A stretch of DNA of 64,000 nucleotides from positions 62,001 through 126,000 of the forward strand of contig NZ_PVTF01000023.1 of assembly GCF_003002815.1 (NCBI RefSeq), in the 5' to 3' direction. Numbering within the stretch: position 1 is the first letter of the stretch; each line of letters opens with the position of its first letter. The position numbers and the translations under genes are program-made. This DNA comes from Umezawaea tangerina (GTDB lineage Bacteria; Actinomycetota; Actinomycetes; Mycobacteriales; Pseudonocardiaceae). Below, in pieces: positions 51,004 through 59,712 of the stretch. The notes beneath the pieces are model-generated. The model worked only from the letters and a program-made list of their open reading frames with translations, was not told the DNA's origin and did no database searches.

Positions 51004-51630
51004 TCAGTGGTTGGCGACGCAGTCGACGCGGCCTCCCGCGCGCACCAGGAACACGTCGATCCGCATGGCGCGCAACGTCTCCGAGGTGTCGGCGAGCAGC
51101 TCGCGGTAGCAGACGAAGTCGGGAAGGCCGATGCCCACGACGTCGTCCGGGCAGTCCTGCCGCAGCCGCAGCACCTTCAGCAGCGAGTCCGCGTACCAGG
51201 CCTCGGCCTGCTCCATCGGGTGCGGCGGCTTGGAGTCCGATGTGGACCGCTTCGTCGGGAACCCCTTGGACTCGACGTGCAGCAGCCGTCCGGCTCGCTG
51301 CGCCATGATCCGGTCGCCGCGCAGGAACACCCAGCCGTCCATCTCGAAGTACCGGACGAGCTCGGCCAGCACGTTGCCCTCCCAGTACCACTCGTGGGAG
51401 GGGTTCGTCCTGATCTCGGCCCTGGGCAGCTCGGTCACCAGGCTGTTCATGATCGGACGTCCGAAGTCGTCGCGGTGCAGGATGCCCGCGTCGGCGAGCG
51501 TGCGGCAACGCGAGTTGACCTGGTCGTGGACGACCCGCAACTGCGACGCGATCTGCGCGTCGGTGAGCCCGTTGGGGAAGTGGCCCAGCAGCGCCACGAT
51601 CCTGTCCGCCAACGTGAAGCCGTCTGTCAT
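51004..51630 (-). CDS. Winged-helix protein with PD-(D/E)xK nuclease-like region
   Basis: 208 residues. Residues 1-60 form a winged helix-turn-helix (G-L-T-D-A-Q-I-A-S-Q-L). Later, about 84-200, there is a restriction-endonuclease-like pattern: L-V-R-Y-F-E-M-D-G-W then R-L-L-H-V-E120-S-K122-G, the E-x-K half of a nuclease site, followed by a helix Q-A-E-A-W-Y-A-D-S-L-L-K-V-L. A matching upstream acid is D106 or E96. No known family is recognised. Could be a stand-alone nuclease, a Vsr-like or a DNA-binding protein with a decayed site. Confidence 0.55.
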   Translation of the reverse strand: MTDGFTLADRIVALLGHFPNGLTDAQIASQLRVVHDQVNSRCRTLADAGILHRDDFGRPIMNSLVTELPRAEIRTNPSHEWYWEGNVLAELVRYFEMDGWVFLRGDRIMAQRAGRLLHVESKGFPTKRSTSDSKPPHPMEQAEAWYADSLLKVLRLRQDCPDDVVGIGLPDFVCYRELLADTSETLRAMRIDVFLVRAGGRVDCVANH

Positions 51631-51839
51631 GAAACCATTATCGACGGTGAATGATTCGCTGTTACCCCGACTTCAACCGGTCAGTGGACCCGAACCGTGC
51701 GTGACGGCCCACGTCCGGGGTAGCTGCACCACACGGTCCGGGTTCGCGGGCCGCGTGGCGTTGGTACGGGCGAGTCACAGCGCCCACGCAGCCGGGTGAG
51801 CTTGTCCGGAAAGGCCCTGGACGGCCCGATTCTCGTCAC

Positions 51840-52295
51840 ATGAACACACACCGCCGCAGGGTGCGCGACCGCAGGCCGAGGAAACCGGAGCCGGTGCGCC
51901 TGGACGAGCTCGCCGAGTTCCTCGACGGCGACACCGGGTGGCGCGACGAGGTGCGCACGAGGCTGGTCGCGCGGCTGGACCCGAGACTGGTCGAGCGCAC
52001 GTCCTGCGTGCGCGTCGCCGAACTGGCGGAGGAGCTGGACACCCAGGTCACCGTGGAGCCGCGGCCGGATGTGACGTTCGACCTCGCGAAGGCCGTGCAC
52101 TGCCGGGTGCCGTTCAAGGGGGTGACGCGGCAGCGGCACACCGCGCGCAACCTGCGGGTGCTCGGCGTCTACCTGTGCGCGGTCGCGGGCCGCGACCTCG
52201 GCGAGTGCCCGTGCGCGGCGGCGCTGGCCGCCGACCCCAGCGACGCCACCGTGCCGCACGTCATCGGCAGCGCGCTGGACCGCGCCGGGTTGTGA
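51840..52295 (+). CDS. Hypothetical protein with several conserved cysteines
   Basis: 151 residues from the ATG at 51840. Basic start, D-E-L-A-E-F-L-D-G-D-T-G-W-R-D-E-V helix, then V-H-C-R-V-P-F-K-G-V-T-R-Q-R-H-T-A-R-N-L-R-V, and C-A-V-A-G-R-D-L-G-E-C-P-C-A near the end. No recognisable family or ribosome site. Coding statistics look normal. Next gene is the convergent vapC. Confidence 0.45.
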   Translation: MNTHRRRVRDRRPRKPEPVRLDELAEFLDGDTGWRDEVRTRLVARLDPRLVERTSCVRVAELAEELDTQVTVEPRPDVTFDLAKAVHCRVPFKGVTRQRHTARNLRVLGVYLCAVAGRDLGECPCAAALAADPSDATVPHVIGSALDRAGL

Positions 52296-52299
52296 GCGG

Positions 52300-52695
52300 T
52301 CAGACCGCGATGACCTCGACGACCCGTTCCAGGCCCGTGAAGTCCTTGATGTTGCGGGTCAGCACCGGGAGGCCGTGCGCGGCGGCCGTGGCGGCGATCT
52401 GGAGGTCCATCCGGCGCGGCCGCGGGCTGCGACCGCTGCGGCGCACGAGCGCGGCGAGCGTGCCGTAGATCTTGGCGGCCGCGGTGTCGAACGGCAGCAC
52501 CTCGAACTCGTCGAGCGCCGCGTAGTACCGCTCCGTGCGCGCGGAGCGCTCCACCGGGTCGTCCACGTCGAGGCCGTAGGCCAGCTCCGCCACCGTGACC
52601 GCGCTGATCGTCGGCTCGGCGTCCACGTGCACGCCGAAGTCGATCTCCTCCAGCCTGATGACCACGCAGGTGTCGAGCAGGATCCGGTCGGTCAC
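52300..52695 (-). CDS. vapC: VapC-type PIN-domain toxin
   Basis: 131 residues from the GTG at 52695. PIN-domain acids in order: D8 (L-L-D-T-C), E37 (T-V-A-E-L-A-Y-G), D97 (R-M-D-L-Q-I-A-A-T-A) and D118 (N-I-K-D-F). A Mg-dependent ribonuclease that blocks growth unless bound by its antitoxin. Start overlaps the antitoxin stop (GTGA). Confidence 0.93.
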   Translation of the reverse strand: MTDRILLDTCVVIRLEEIDFGVHVDAEPTISAVTVAELAYGLDVDDPVERSARTERYYAALDEFEVLPFDTAAAKIYGTLAALVRRSGRSPRPRRMDLQIAATAAAHGLPVLTRNIKDFTGLERVVEVIAV

Positions 52696-52976
52696 CGGCG
52701 CCACGCGTCCTCGAGGGGGTTGTCCGCGCCGAACACGACGTCGTCGGCCAGCCGGTCGGCGTCCCACCGGTCGACGTCGACGGGCGGCAGCGTCCGGAAG
52801 TGGGCCTGCAGCTCACCGAGGGTGCGGCGGGGCCGGGCGGGCTCGGCGGCGTGCGGGACCAGGTCGGCCACCGGACGTCCGTTGCGCGTCACCACGAACC
52901 GCTCCCCCGCCTCGACGCGGCGCATGATCTCCGCGTTGTCGTTGCGCAGCTCCCGCTGCCCGATGGCCGTCGTCAT
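52692..52976 (-). CDS. vapB: Phd/YefM-type antitoxin (VapB)
   Basis: 94 residues from the ATG at 52976. The N-terminal Phd/YefM fold starts I-G-Q-R-E-L-R-N-D-N-A-E-I-M-R-R-V-E-A-G-E-R-F-V-V-T-R-N-G-R-P-V-A, with a toxin-binding C-terminal part rich in Asp and Arg. Expected to bind its own promoter: CTGTAGC/GCTACAG repeats sit just upstream. Confidence 0.92.
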   Translation of the reverse strand: MTTAIGQRELRNDNAEIMRRVEAGERFVVTRNGRPVADLVPHAAEPARPRRTLGELQAHFRTLPPVDVDRWDADRLADDVVFGADNPLEDAWRR

Positions 52977-52983
52977 ACCACCA

Positions 52984-53025
52984 CTGTAGCTCTCTCGGGG
53001 GAAAAGTGCTACAGAGGTGCTACAG
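52984..53025 (-). promoter_or_regulatory. Candidate vapBC autoregulatory operator
   Basis: CTGTAGC at 52984-52990 is matched in inverse by GCTACAG, which occurs twice downstream as GTGCTACAG at 53006-53014 and 53017-53025, 11 bases apart. Repeats upstream of the vapB start fit Phd/YefM autoregulation. Confidence 0.6.
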
Positions 53026-53359
53026 CCAGCAGCGGTGCGCCCCAGGTCCCGGCGGCCCGCTCGGCCGTGCCGATCACCGACCGGCTCACCGCCACCACCA
53101 GGTCGACCGCGGGCAGGTCCTGCACGCCACCGGCGCACGACGCCGCCGTCAGGTCCAGCACCCGGCCACCGTGCGCCCGCACGACCGCCGTGACCGCGTC
53201 CCGCGCCTCCCGGCTCGCCCGGTCGAACCCGCGCAGCACCGCCACGGTCCCGTGGGCCGCGAGCAGGTCGGGCTGGTCCGCCAGCAGCGCGGACACCTCG
53301 TCGACCAGCGCGGCGCGGTCGTCGACGAGGGTGGACGGGGAGGAGAGGGTGCTGGTCAT
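53009..53359 (-). CDS. Hypothetical protein
   Basis: 116 residues from the ATG at 53359. Alpha/beta pattern with L-A-D-Q-P-D-L-L-A-A-H-G-T-V-A-V-L-R-G-F, a buried C-A-G-G-V-Q-D-L, V-D-L-V-V-A-V-S-R-S-V-I-G-T-A and the end T-W-G-A-P-L-L-A-V-A-P-L. It resembles a Rossmann-like single domain but no family is recognised. Its end overlaps the vapB operator. Confidence 0.45.
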   Translation of the reverse strand: MTSTLSSPSTLVDDRAALVDEVSALLADQPDLLAAHGTVAVLRGFDRASREARDAVTAVVRAHGGRVLDLTAASCAGGVQDLPAVDLVVAVSRSVIGTAERAAGTWGAPLLAVAPL

Positions 53360-53463
53360 CGGGATCTCGCTTTCGCCACGGCGGTTGCTCCTTCCGTAGT
53401 ACCCCCGCCGAGGCCGCCTGCCACTGTTGTTTCGATCACTGCCGAACCGGGAACAACCGGCCG

Positions 53464-54219
53464 ATGCACGACATCAGGATCGGCACCTCGGGCTGGACCT
53501 ACCCGGAATGGCGCGACGCCTTCTACCCCAGGGGACTGCCGAGGCCCAAGGAGCTCGAACACCTGGCCGCGCGAGTCAACTCCGTGGAGGTCAACGGCAC
53601 CTTCTACTCGTTGCGCAGCCCCACCGACTACCACTCCTGGGCCACCCGCACCCCCACCGACTTCGTCCTGTCCGTCAAGGGCCCCAAGCACATCACCCAC
53701 ACCAAGCGCCTGCACGACGTCCAGTCCGACCTGACCGCCTTCTTCACCTCCGGCATTTCCGAACTCGGCGCCAAACAAGGCCCCGTCCTCTGGCAACTCC
53801 CCCCGTGGCTGCCCTTCGAAGCCTCCCGCCTCACCACCTTCCTGACCCAACTACCTCCCGGCCGCCACGCCGTCGAAGCCCGCCACTCCACCTTCGACAC
53901 CCCGGAGTTCACCGACCTGCTCCACTCCCACAACATCGCCACCGTCCTCGCCGACTCCGGTGGCAAGTACCCGGTCCTCGACACCCCCACCGCCGACTTC
54001 ATCTACATCCGCCTGCACGGGCCCGGTGAGTTGTACGTGGGGGACTACTCAGAGGCGGCGCTGGAGGGGTGGGCGGAGCGGGTGAGGGGGTGGGCGGTGG
54101 AGCGGGATGTGTTCGTGTACTTCGACAACACGATGAGCGGCGCCGCGCCCTACAACGCGATGGCGCTGTCCGAACGGCTCGGCATCCAGTCCACCCCGAT
54201 CCCGAACGGGCTCTGGTGA
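53464..54219 (+). CDS. DUF72 protein
   Basis: 251 residues; TIM-barrel DUF72 family: I-G-T-S-G-W-T-Y-P-E-W, F-Y-S-L (S-V-E-V-N-G-T-F-Y-S-L), P-T-D-F-V-L-S-V-K-G, P-V-L-W-Q-L-P-P and Y-I-R-L-H-G. The family function is unsettled; a nuclease role has been suggested. A second copy is at 58262, only about 40-45% identical by eye. Confidence 0.92.
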   Translation: MHDIRIGTSGWTYPEWRDAFYPRGLPRPKELEHLAARVNSVEVNGTFYSLRSPTDYHSWATRTPTDFVLSVKGPKHITHTKRLHDVQSDLTAFFTSGISELGAKQGPVLWQLPPWLPFEASRLTTFLTQLPPGRHAVEARHSTFDTPEFTDLLHSHNIATVLADSGGKYPVLDTPTADFIYIRLHGPGELYVGDYSEAALEGWAERVRGWAVERDVFVYFDNTMSGAAPYNAMALSERLGIQSTPIPNGLW

Positions 54220-54268
54220 CCCGCCTTCCCCGACGTCAGTTCGGCTCAACCGTCACGGTCCGGCAGGA

Positions 54269-54901
54269 TCACTTGGACCAGGCCATTTCGACGACCCCTT
54301 CGGCCACGGGCTCCCGCACGTCGTTCCGGATGAACGACACGGTTCCTTCCGCGGCCCCGTACTGACCAGTGCGAACAGCCAGCACACCGGACGCGCTCGC
54401 CACGCCTTCCACGACGTCGGGCGGCGCGGGAACCTGTTCCCACACACCGTCCGGCATCGAGCGCCACAGCTGACGTCCGCCCTCCCGGCACCGCTGACCG
54501 TCCAACCGGGTCGGCATCTGCACGGAGTAGAGCACCCACTGCGATCCTGGACGCGCCCGGCTCCTGCTCCACCTCAGCGAAAGAACTGCCCAAGCCGAGT
54601 CCGCGTCCGGCGACTTGATCTCGTACGTCGAGGAGTTCGCCGTCCGGAAGGCACGAACGTACTCGTGGTCCTGACATCCACCATTCCTCCAGCCCGTCTT
54701 CCACGCCAGGTAGTCGGCATCACCCCTGGTGGCGGGCAACATGACCGCTTTGTTGCTGCTGGTGCCGTACATCCGGACGACCGTGCCATCGGCCTTCACG
54801 GCGTAGACGTCCTCGGGACCTCCATAGGCGGCCGTTCCACCCTGGTCCGGGACGGCGAACACCATCCCGTCGGCTGTACGCCAGGAGCTCCGACTCGACA
54901 C
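54269..54901 (-). CDS. C-terminal half of a membrane protein gene split by a frame change
   Basis: Open from 54901 to the stop at 54269. Starts R-T-A-D-G-M-V-F-A-V-P-D-Q and has beta-rich repeats (V-Y-A-V-K-A-D-G-T-V-V-R-M-Y; W-V-L-Y-S-V-Q-M-P; V-L-A-V-R-T-G) of an extracellular domain. Coding character switches into this frame where the neighbour frame (54720-55310) loses it, so the two are probably one gene with a one-base slip near 54890-54900. A GTG at 54901 could also be a start of an overlapping gene. Confidence 0.55.
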   Translation of the reverse strand: MSSRSSWRTADGMVFAVPDQGGTAAYGGPEDVYAVKADGTVVRMYGTSSNKAVMLPATRGDADYLAWKTGWRNGGCQDHEYVRAFRTANSSTYEIKSPDADSAWAVLSLRWSRSRARPGSQWVLYSVQMPTRLDGQRCREGGRQLWRSMPDGVWEQVPAPPDVVEGVASASGVLAVRTGQYGAAEGTVSFIRNDVREPVAEGVVEMAWSK

Positions 54902-55310
54902 CGGGACCCGGCGGCTCGGGGTTCGAACGCGGCGGCGGCCGCTCGACGAAGCTCAACGAGCCGGCGAAGCACACCAAGGACAAGAGGAAGCTGCCCCAGG
55001 TCTGCCACCGCGGCCCCCTCTGACGAACGTTCGCCACCAGTACGCAGAGGGTTCCGAGAGCGATCATCGCGCCGGCTCGCCAATCGGGGATACCCAGAAA
55101 CCTGATCGACAGGAAGAGCGCGACCCCGGCCGCGCACGCCAAGGCAACTCGAATCAGCGTGCCGGGCAGCCGCACCGTCGAGAACGGCGCGTTGTAGACC
55201 ACGGAACCGATATCGCGCGCCTGCACGACCAAGCCGGTGGCAGTGCCGTCGAAGTCGTTGGACACACCCTCGCCCCGCGACGTTCCTCCGTGCCGTTCCC
55301 GTTCAGACAT
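54720..55310 (-). CDS. N-terminal half of a membrane protein gene split by a frame change
   Basis: From the ATG at 55310 (MSERERHGGTSRGEG). Residues about 20-35, N-D-F-D-G-T-A-T-G-L-V-V-Q-A-R-D-I-G, resemble the N-terminal segment found in various actinobacterial TM proteins. Two or three membrane helices (L-I-R-V-A-L-A-C-A-A-G-V-A-L-F-L; A-M-I-A-L-G-T-L-C-V-L-V-A-N) and a Pro-rich stretch follow. Beyond about codon 140 the frame turns Arg-rich and implausible, while another frame continues the protein (54269-54901). Sequencing error or a true disrupted gene is possible. Confidence 0.6.
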   Translation of the reverse strand: MSERERHGGTSRGEGVSNDFDGTATGLVVQARDIGSVVYNAPFSTVRLPGTLIRVALACAAGVALFLSIRFLGIPDWRAGAMIALGTLCVLVANVRQRGPRWQTWGSFLLSLVCFAGSLSFVERPPPRSNPEPPGPGVESELLAYSRRDGVRRPGPGWNGRLWRSRGRLRREGRWHGRPDVRHQQQQSGHVARHQG

Positions 55311-55360
55311 CCACACCACCGAGTGAGGAAAACGGCGCTTCCGAGCCCGACCCCACCAAG

Positions 55361-56125
55361 TCAATCAGCCCGTCGAGATGCAGGAGCAGCGCTGTCCGAA
55401 CGACCCGGCACCCGGTCCAGCTCGATCCCGAACACCTCCCGGTAAACCCCCAGCAGCTCCGCGTCCCCCACCTCCCGCTCCTCCTTCACCCCACCCACCG
55501 TCGTGATCACCCGGTGCCCGCTCACCGTCACCCTCCCCTCCCCCGTCGGCAACGTCGCCAGTGGCGCCTTCGCGAACGGCGACCCTGGGAAGTGCTGCTG
55601 GTACCAGCACATCGGGGCGAAGTCGGAGAGGGTGCGGGGGCGGAGTTCGAGCCGGTACTGGGGTTCGTCGTCCTGGTAGACGTCCAGGTCGCCGGACTCC
55701 GCCTCGACGACGCGGAACACGCCCTCGGCGTCCGGCTGGTCCGCGCGGCTGGTCAGGGAGAGGGGGCGGAGGGCGAAGTCGCCGAAGCCGACGTCGAGGA
55801 GGGTGTCGTCGACGCGGAGGGCGAGGTGTTCGAAGGGGGCGCTGAGGCGGTCGCCGAGGTAGACCCTGGCGGCGAGGTGGTGGACGGGGTGGCCGAGGGC
55901 GCGCAGCAGGACGGCGAAGGCGCCGTTGAGCTCGTAGCAGAAGCCGCCGCGGCGACCGGTGGCGATCTTGGCGACGAGCGCGTCCTCGTCGAGCACGATC
56001 GGTTCGCCCAGGTGGATGCTGAGGTTCTCGAACGGGACCGCGCGCAGGTGCAGCTCCTGCAGGTCGGCCGGTGACGTCGTCCGGGTGGCGCCGATCCGGT
56101 CCAGGTACGCGTCGATCATCTCCAT
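55361..56125 (-). CDS. Arylamine N-acetyltransferase
   Basis: 254 residues from the ATG at 56125; the ATG at 56119 is equally possible. Catalytic triad: C63 (R-R-G-G-F-C-Y-E-L-N), H100 (P-F-E-H-L-A-L) and D111 (L-L-D-V-G-F-G). N-terminal P-F-E-N-L-S-I-H matches the family. Transfers acetyl from acetyl-CoA to arylamines or similar acceptors; sometimes part of secondary metabolism. Confidence 0.95.
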   Translation of the reverse strand: MEMIDAYLDRIGATRTTSPADLQELHLRAVPFENLSIHLGEPIVLDEDALVAKIATGRRGGFCYELNGAFAVLLRALGHPVHHLAARVYLGDRLSAPFEHLALRVDDTLLDVGFGDFALRPLSLTSRADQPDAEGVFRVVEAESGDLDVYQDDEPQYRLELRPRTLSDFAPMCWYQQHFPGSPFAKAPLATLPTGEGRVTVSGHRVITTVGGVKEEREVGDAELLGVYREVFGIELDRVPGRSDSAAPASRRAD

Positions 56126-56165
56126 CCCCAGAGCTTCGCCCGAAGGGCACCGATCGGACAAACCG

Positions 56166-57389
56166 CTAAAGCTCGCGCATACCCCGCAACGGCGACAGCA
56201 CCAGCCACGCCGACGACAGCAGGACGCCGAACGCGGCGGTGGTGATGGCGCCGCGCGCGCCCAGGACGGTGGCGAGACCGCCGCCGAGGAGGCTGCCGAG
56301 CGGGATGGCGCCCCAGATCAGGACCCTCATGGTGGCGTTGACGCGGCCGAGCAGGTGCGGTGGGCAGACGGCCTGCTGGTAGCTGACCTGGAGGATGGAC
56401 AGGCAGATGATGCCGAAGCTCGCGCCGAACGTGGCCAGCACGTACCAGCCGAGCCCCCAGCCGGACGTGGTGAGCGGGTAGGCCAGGAACGCGGCGCCGC
56501 AGCCGACCCCGCCGACGACGAGCACCCTGGCGCCGCCGAACCGGCGGGTGAGCCGCCCGGTGAGCGCGGCGGCCGACAGCGCGCCCAGCAGCCCGACGCT
56601 GCCGAGCAGCCCGATCACGCCCGGCGACAGGCCGACGTCGCGGACCAGGAACACCACGACCACGGCCATGTGCGCGGACTGGAACAGCGACATCGTGGCG
56701 CCGTGACCGCCGAACGCCCGCAGCACGGGGTGGCCGGACACCGCCCCGAGGCCTTCGCGGACCTCGCGCCACATCCGCCGGTCCTCCACGTGCGGCGGCC
56801 GCGGCTCGGGCGTGCGGATGGTGCGCAGCCACAGCGCGGACCACAGGTACGTGCAGGCGTCCACGAGCAGGGCGACCGGGGCGCCGACCCACTGCACGAG
56901 CCAGCCCGCGAGGGTCGGCGCGGCCACCGCGGCGACGGACCGGTTCTGCTCCAGCCGGGTGTTGGCCTCGACGAGGTGCTCGCGGTCCACGAGCCGGGGC
57001 AGGTAGGAGGGGTGGGCGATGTCGAACACCACGGTCAGCGTGCCCGTGACCAGCACGACCGCGTAGAGCTGCCACAGCGCCAGCACGCCGAGCAGCGCCG
57101 CCACCGGCACGCTGAGCAGCGCGACCGCGCGCCCAAGGTCGGCCACGACCAGCAGGGGGCGGCAGCGCAGCCGGTCGCACCACACGCCGACCTGCAGCCC
57201 GATCACCAGGAACGCGATCATCTGGCCGACCCTCAGCAGCGACACCTCGAACGCGGACGCGTCCAGCACCGAGATCGCCAGCAGCGGCACGGCGAGCTGG
57301 CTGAGCCCGGTGCCGAGCTGGCTGATCACGTCCGCCGCCCACAGGTGGCGGAAATCCCTCACGGCGAGCAACCCCATGCCGGACATCAT
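56166..57389 (-). CDS. MFS efflux transporter
   Basis: 407 residues with 12 predicted spans. Near the N-terminus D-F-R-H-L-W-A-A-D-V-I-S-Q-L-G, then G-V-W-C-D-R-L-R-C-R-P-L-L-V-V-A-D-L-G-R (motif A-like loop), as in the MdtH/EmrB-like bacterial MFS group (DHA1 type). It could export a drug or metabolite. Several ATGs near the start; the outermost (57389) is used. Confidence 0.88.
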   Translation of the reverse strand: MMSGMGLLAVRDFRHLWAADVISQLGTGLSQLAVPLLAISVLDASAFEVSLLRVGQMIAFLVIGLQVGVWCDRLRCRPLLVVADLGRAVALLSVPVAALLGVLALWQLYAVVLVTGTLTVVFDIAHPSYLPRLVDREHLVEANTRLEQNRSVAAVAAPTLAGWLVQWVGAPVALLVDACTYLWSALWLRTIRTPEPRPPHVEDRRMWREVREGLGAVSGHPVLRAFGGHGATMSLFQSAHMAVVVVFLVRDVGLSPGVIGLLGSVGLLGALSAAALTGRLTRRFGGARVLVVGGVGCGAAFLAYPLTTSGWGLGWYVLATFGASFGIICLSILQVSYQQAVCPPHLLGRVNATMRVLIWGAIPLGSLLGGGLATVLGARGAITTAAFGVLLSSAWLVLSPLRGMREL

Positions 57390-57403
57390 GCCGGCTCGCG
57401 CAG

Positions 57404-58186
57404 CTAACCTGCGCCGGGTTCTGTCAACTTCTGGATCGCCGGGATGATCGAGGTCACGACCGTCCACGCGCCGGGGATGAGCAGCAGCGCCCCCACGGCG
57501 ACGACCGGGAACATGAACAGCGTCTCGACGGGGCCGCCGGTGCGGAACCGCAGCCACTTGGGCGGCCGCAGCTCGTACCAGGTCTCGCCCGCGATCGGCA
57601 GCGGGAACAGGAACGGGCAGCCGGACACCGTCACGGAGTCGCCGAGGCAGTGCACGAAGCAGCCGACGGCCACCGCGATGCCGAGCACGCCGGAGAGCCC
57701 GTCCAGCTGCACCAGCGCCTCGTCGAGGCCGAACTGGACGAGCCACCACACCACCGCGGCCACCGACAGCACCGCCACCCAGTCGCCCAGCGCGGCCTCG
57801 GCCAGCAGCACGGCGAACAGCGCGACGCCCAGCACGGCCCACTTGCCGCCCAGCTGCGTGGCGCCCGCGGTGAAGTAGCCGAGCAGCACGGCGAACAGCA
57901 CGGTGTGCGAGAGGTGCCGGTGCTCGCCGGTCACCGGCTCGTCGCGCGGCCCCTTGGTGATCGCGTAGACGTACCTCGACGACTTGCGCAGGATCCACGA
58001 CAGGGCGCCGGTGAGCGGGCCGAGGTAGCGCGACGCGGTCGAGTGCCGGTGGTCGAAGTCGGGCAGCAGGGCGAAGCCGGCGGTCACGAGGCCGACGAGC
58101 ACCGCCCCGGCGAGGTCGCCGTGGCCGAGCAGTGGGGCGATCCCCAGTCCCGCACACCACCCGGTGAGCGCGTGCGTTCGTCCCAT
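57404..58186 (-). CDS. YdjM-type metal-dependent membrane hydrolase
   Basis: 260 residues from the ATG at 58186. Begins M-G-R-T-H-A-L-T-G, then L-L-P-D-F-D-H-R-H-S-T and G-E-H-R-H-L-S-H-T, the His/Asp metal-site motifs of the YdjM family, followed by several membrane helices and H-C-L-G-D. Family members are membrane-associated hydrolases, some LexA-regulated. Substrate unknown. Adjacent to the MFS gene with a 14-base gap, possibly one operon. Confidence 0.9.
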   Translation of the reverse strand: MGRTHALTGWCAGLGIAPLLGHGDLAGAVLVGLVTAGFALLPDFDHRHSTASRYLGPLTGALSWILRKSSRYVYAITKGPRDEPVTGEHRHLSHTVLFAVLLGYFTAGATQLGGKWAVLGVALFAVLLAEAALGDWVAVLSVAAVVWWLVQFGLDEALVQLDGLSGVLGIAVAVGCFVHCLGDSVTVSGCPFLFPLPIAGETWYELRPPKWLRFRTGGPVETLFMFPVVAVGALLLIPGAWTVVTSIIPAIQKLTEPGAG

Positions 58187-58261
58187 CACCCCTTCGAGCA
58201 TCCGGTTCGGCCGGTTCAAGGTCAAGTTCCGCGATCGGCTCCGCTGCGGCAGCATGGCGCG

Positions 58262-59101
58262 ATGGGCCGGATCAGGGTCGGGACGTCGGGGTGGGTGTAC
58301 CCGCCGTGGCGGGGCGTCTTCTACCCGCCCGGTCTCGCGCAGAAGCGCGAGCTGGAGCACCTGTCGCGGCAGGTCACGTCGGTCGAGATCAACGGGTCGT
58401 TCTACTCGTTGCAGCGCCCGTCGAGCTACCGGAAGTGGGCCGCGCAGACCCCGGACGACTTCGTGTTCTCGCTCAAGGGCGGCCGGTTCATCACGCACCT
58501 CAAGCGCTTGCGCGACAGCGCGGACACGCTGGCGAACTTCTTCGCCTCCGGTGTCCTCGCGCTCGGCCCGAAGCTGGGCCCGGTGCTCTGGCAGCTGCCG
58601 CCGACGCTCCGGTTCGACCCCGCGCTTCTCGACGAGTTCCTGGGCGAGCTCCCCCGCACCACGACCGCCGCGGCGGAGCTCGCGGCCCGCCACGACGAGC
58701 GCGTGGACCCGGCGTGGACGACCACCGACCTCGACCGCCCGGTCCGGCACGCGCTGGAGGTCCGCCACCCGAGCTTCGTCGACCCCCGCTTCCCGGAGCT
58801 GCTGCGCGCGCACGGGGTCGCCGTCGTGGTCGCCGACTCCGCGGGCAGGTTCCCCCTCGTCGAGGACGTGACCGCCGACTTCGTCTACGTGCGCCTGCAC
58901 GGCGCCGACGAGCTGTACGTCAGCGGCTACACCGACGAGGGGCTGGACCGGTGGGCCGCGAAGGTCCGCGCGTGGTCGGCGGCGGCGGACGTGTTCGTCT
59001 ACTTCGACAACGACGCGAAGGTCATGGCCCCGCGCGACGCGATCGCGCTGCTCGCCAGGGTCGAGCAGCCGCCTCGGCGTGTCGCCCACACGATCAGGTG
59101 A
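58262..59101 (+). CDS. DUF72 protein (second copy)
   Basis: 279 residues from the ATG at 58262. Same motifs as the 53464 copy: R-V-G-T-S-G-W-V-Y-P-P-W, V-E-I-N-G-S-F-Y-S-L, F-V-F-S-L-K-G, V-L-W-Q-L-P, V-Y-V-R-L-H-G. It has a 25-residue insert after the Q-L-P-P loop (R-T-T-T-A-A-A-E-L). No strong ribosome site is seen. Confidence 0.9.
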   Translation: MGRIRVGTSGWVYPPWRGVFYPPGLAQKRELEHLSRQVTSVEINGSFYSLQRPSSYRKWAAQTPDDFVFSLKGGRFITHLKRLRDSADTLANFFASGVLALGPKLGPVLWQLPPTLRFDPALLDEFLGELPRTTTAAAELAARHDERVDPAWTTTDLDRPVRHALEVRHPSFVDPRFPELLRAHGVAVVVADSAGRFPLVEDVTADFVYVRLHGADELYVSGYTDEGLDRWAAKVRAWSAAADVFVYFDNDAKVMAPRDAIALLARVEQPPRRVAHTIR

Positions 59102-59177
59102 ATCCGACCGAACGCCCACGCGGGATTCCGCCGAACGGCTGAGTCTGAAGCGGTCCGCGAAGCCGACGGAGGTACCG

Positions 59178-59546
59178 ATGTCGACCCGAACCCTTCTGAC
59201 CGCGCTGGCCATCACGACGGGCGCACTGGTCTCCAGCGGCACCGCCTCGGCCCAGCAGTCCGGCACACCGACCTGCGACCCCGGCGAGTTCTGCCTCTGG
59301 GGCGGCCCGGACTACACCGGTCCCGCCAGGCGCCTCGACCTCGAGTCCGCCAACCCCGGCGAGTGCATCCCGCTCCCCGGCGGACTCGTGGCCCACTCGT
59401 TCGTGAACCGGCTGACCCGCGACGCCAGCGTGTACCAGGGCGAGACGTGCTCCACCGAGGCCGAGTTCACCACCTATCCGGGTCGGGGGACCTACGTGCC
59501 GAACGCGCCTTTCGTGGTCCGCGCGATCCAGGTGTGGGAGCGCTAG
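59178..59546 (+). CDS. Secreted I36 peptidase-inhibitor-like protein
   Basis: 122 residues from the ATG at 59178; GGAGG 5 bases upstream. Signal peptide with cleavage near residue 26 (T-A-S-A-Q). The mature domain reads C-D-P-G-E-F-C-L-W-G-G-P-D-Y-T-G-P, as in the SMI/I36 family of Streptomyces metalloproteinase inhibitors, with four cysteines. It may inhibit a secreted metalloprotease, including a competitor's enzyme. Confidence 0.85.
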   Translation: MSTRTLLTALAITTGALVSSGTASAQQSGTPTCDPGEFCLWGGPDYTGPARRLDLESANPGECIPLPGGLVAHSFVNRLTRDASVYQGETCSTEAEFTTYPGRGTYVPNAPFVVRAIQVWER

Positions 59547-59712
59547 GGGGACCATCCCGCCATGATCCACGGGAGTCCGGAAAAGGCGATTCCCCCGCAC
59601 CTCGAATCCCGCCCTCCGGCCCGGTGGAATTCGAGCATTCATCAGGTAGGTGACCACGGGAATTCCTCCCGACAGCGGTTACGCAGAGAGATCACACCCC
59701 CCGAATTGGATC

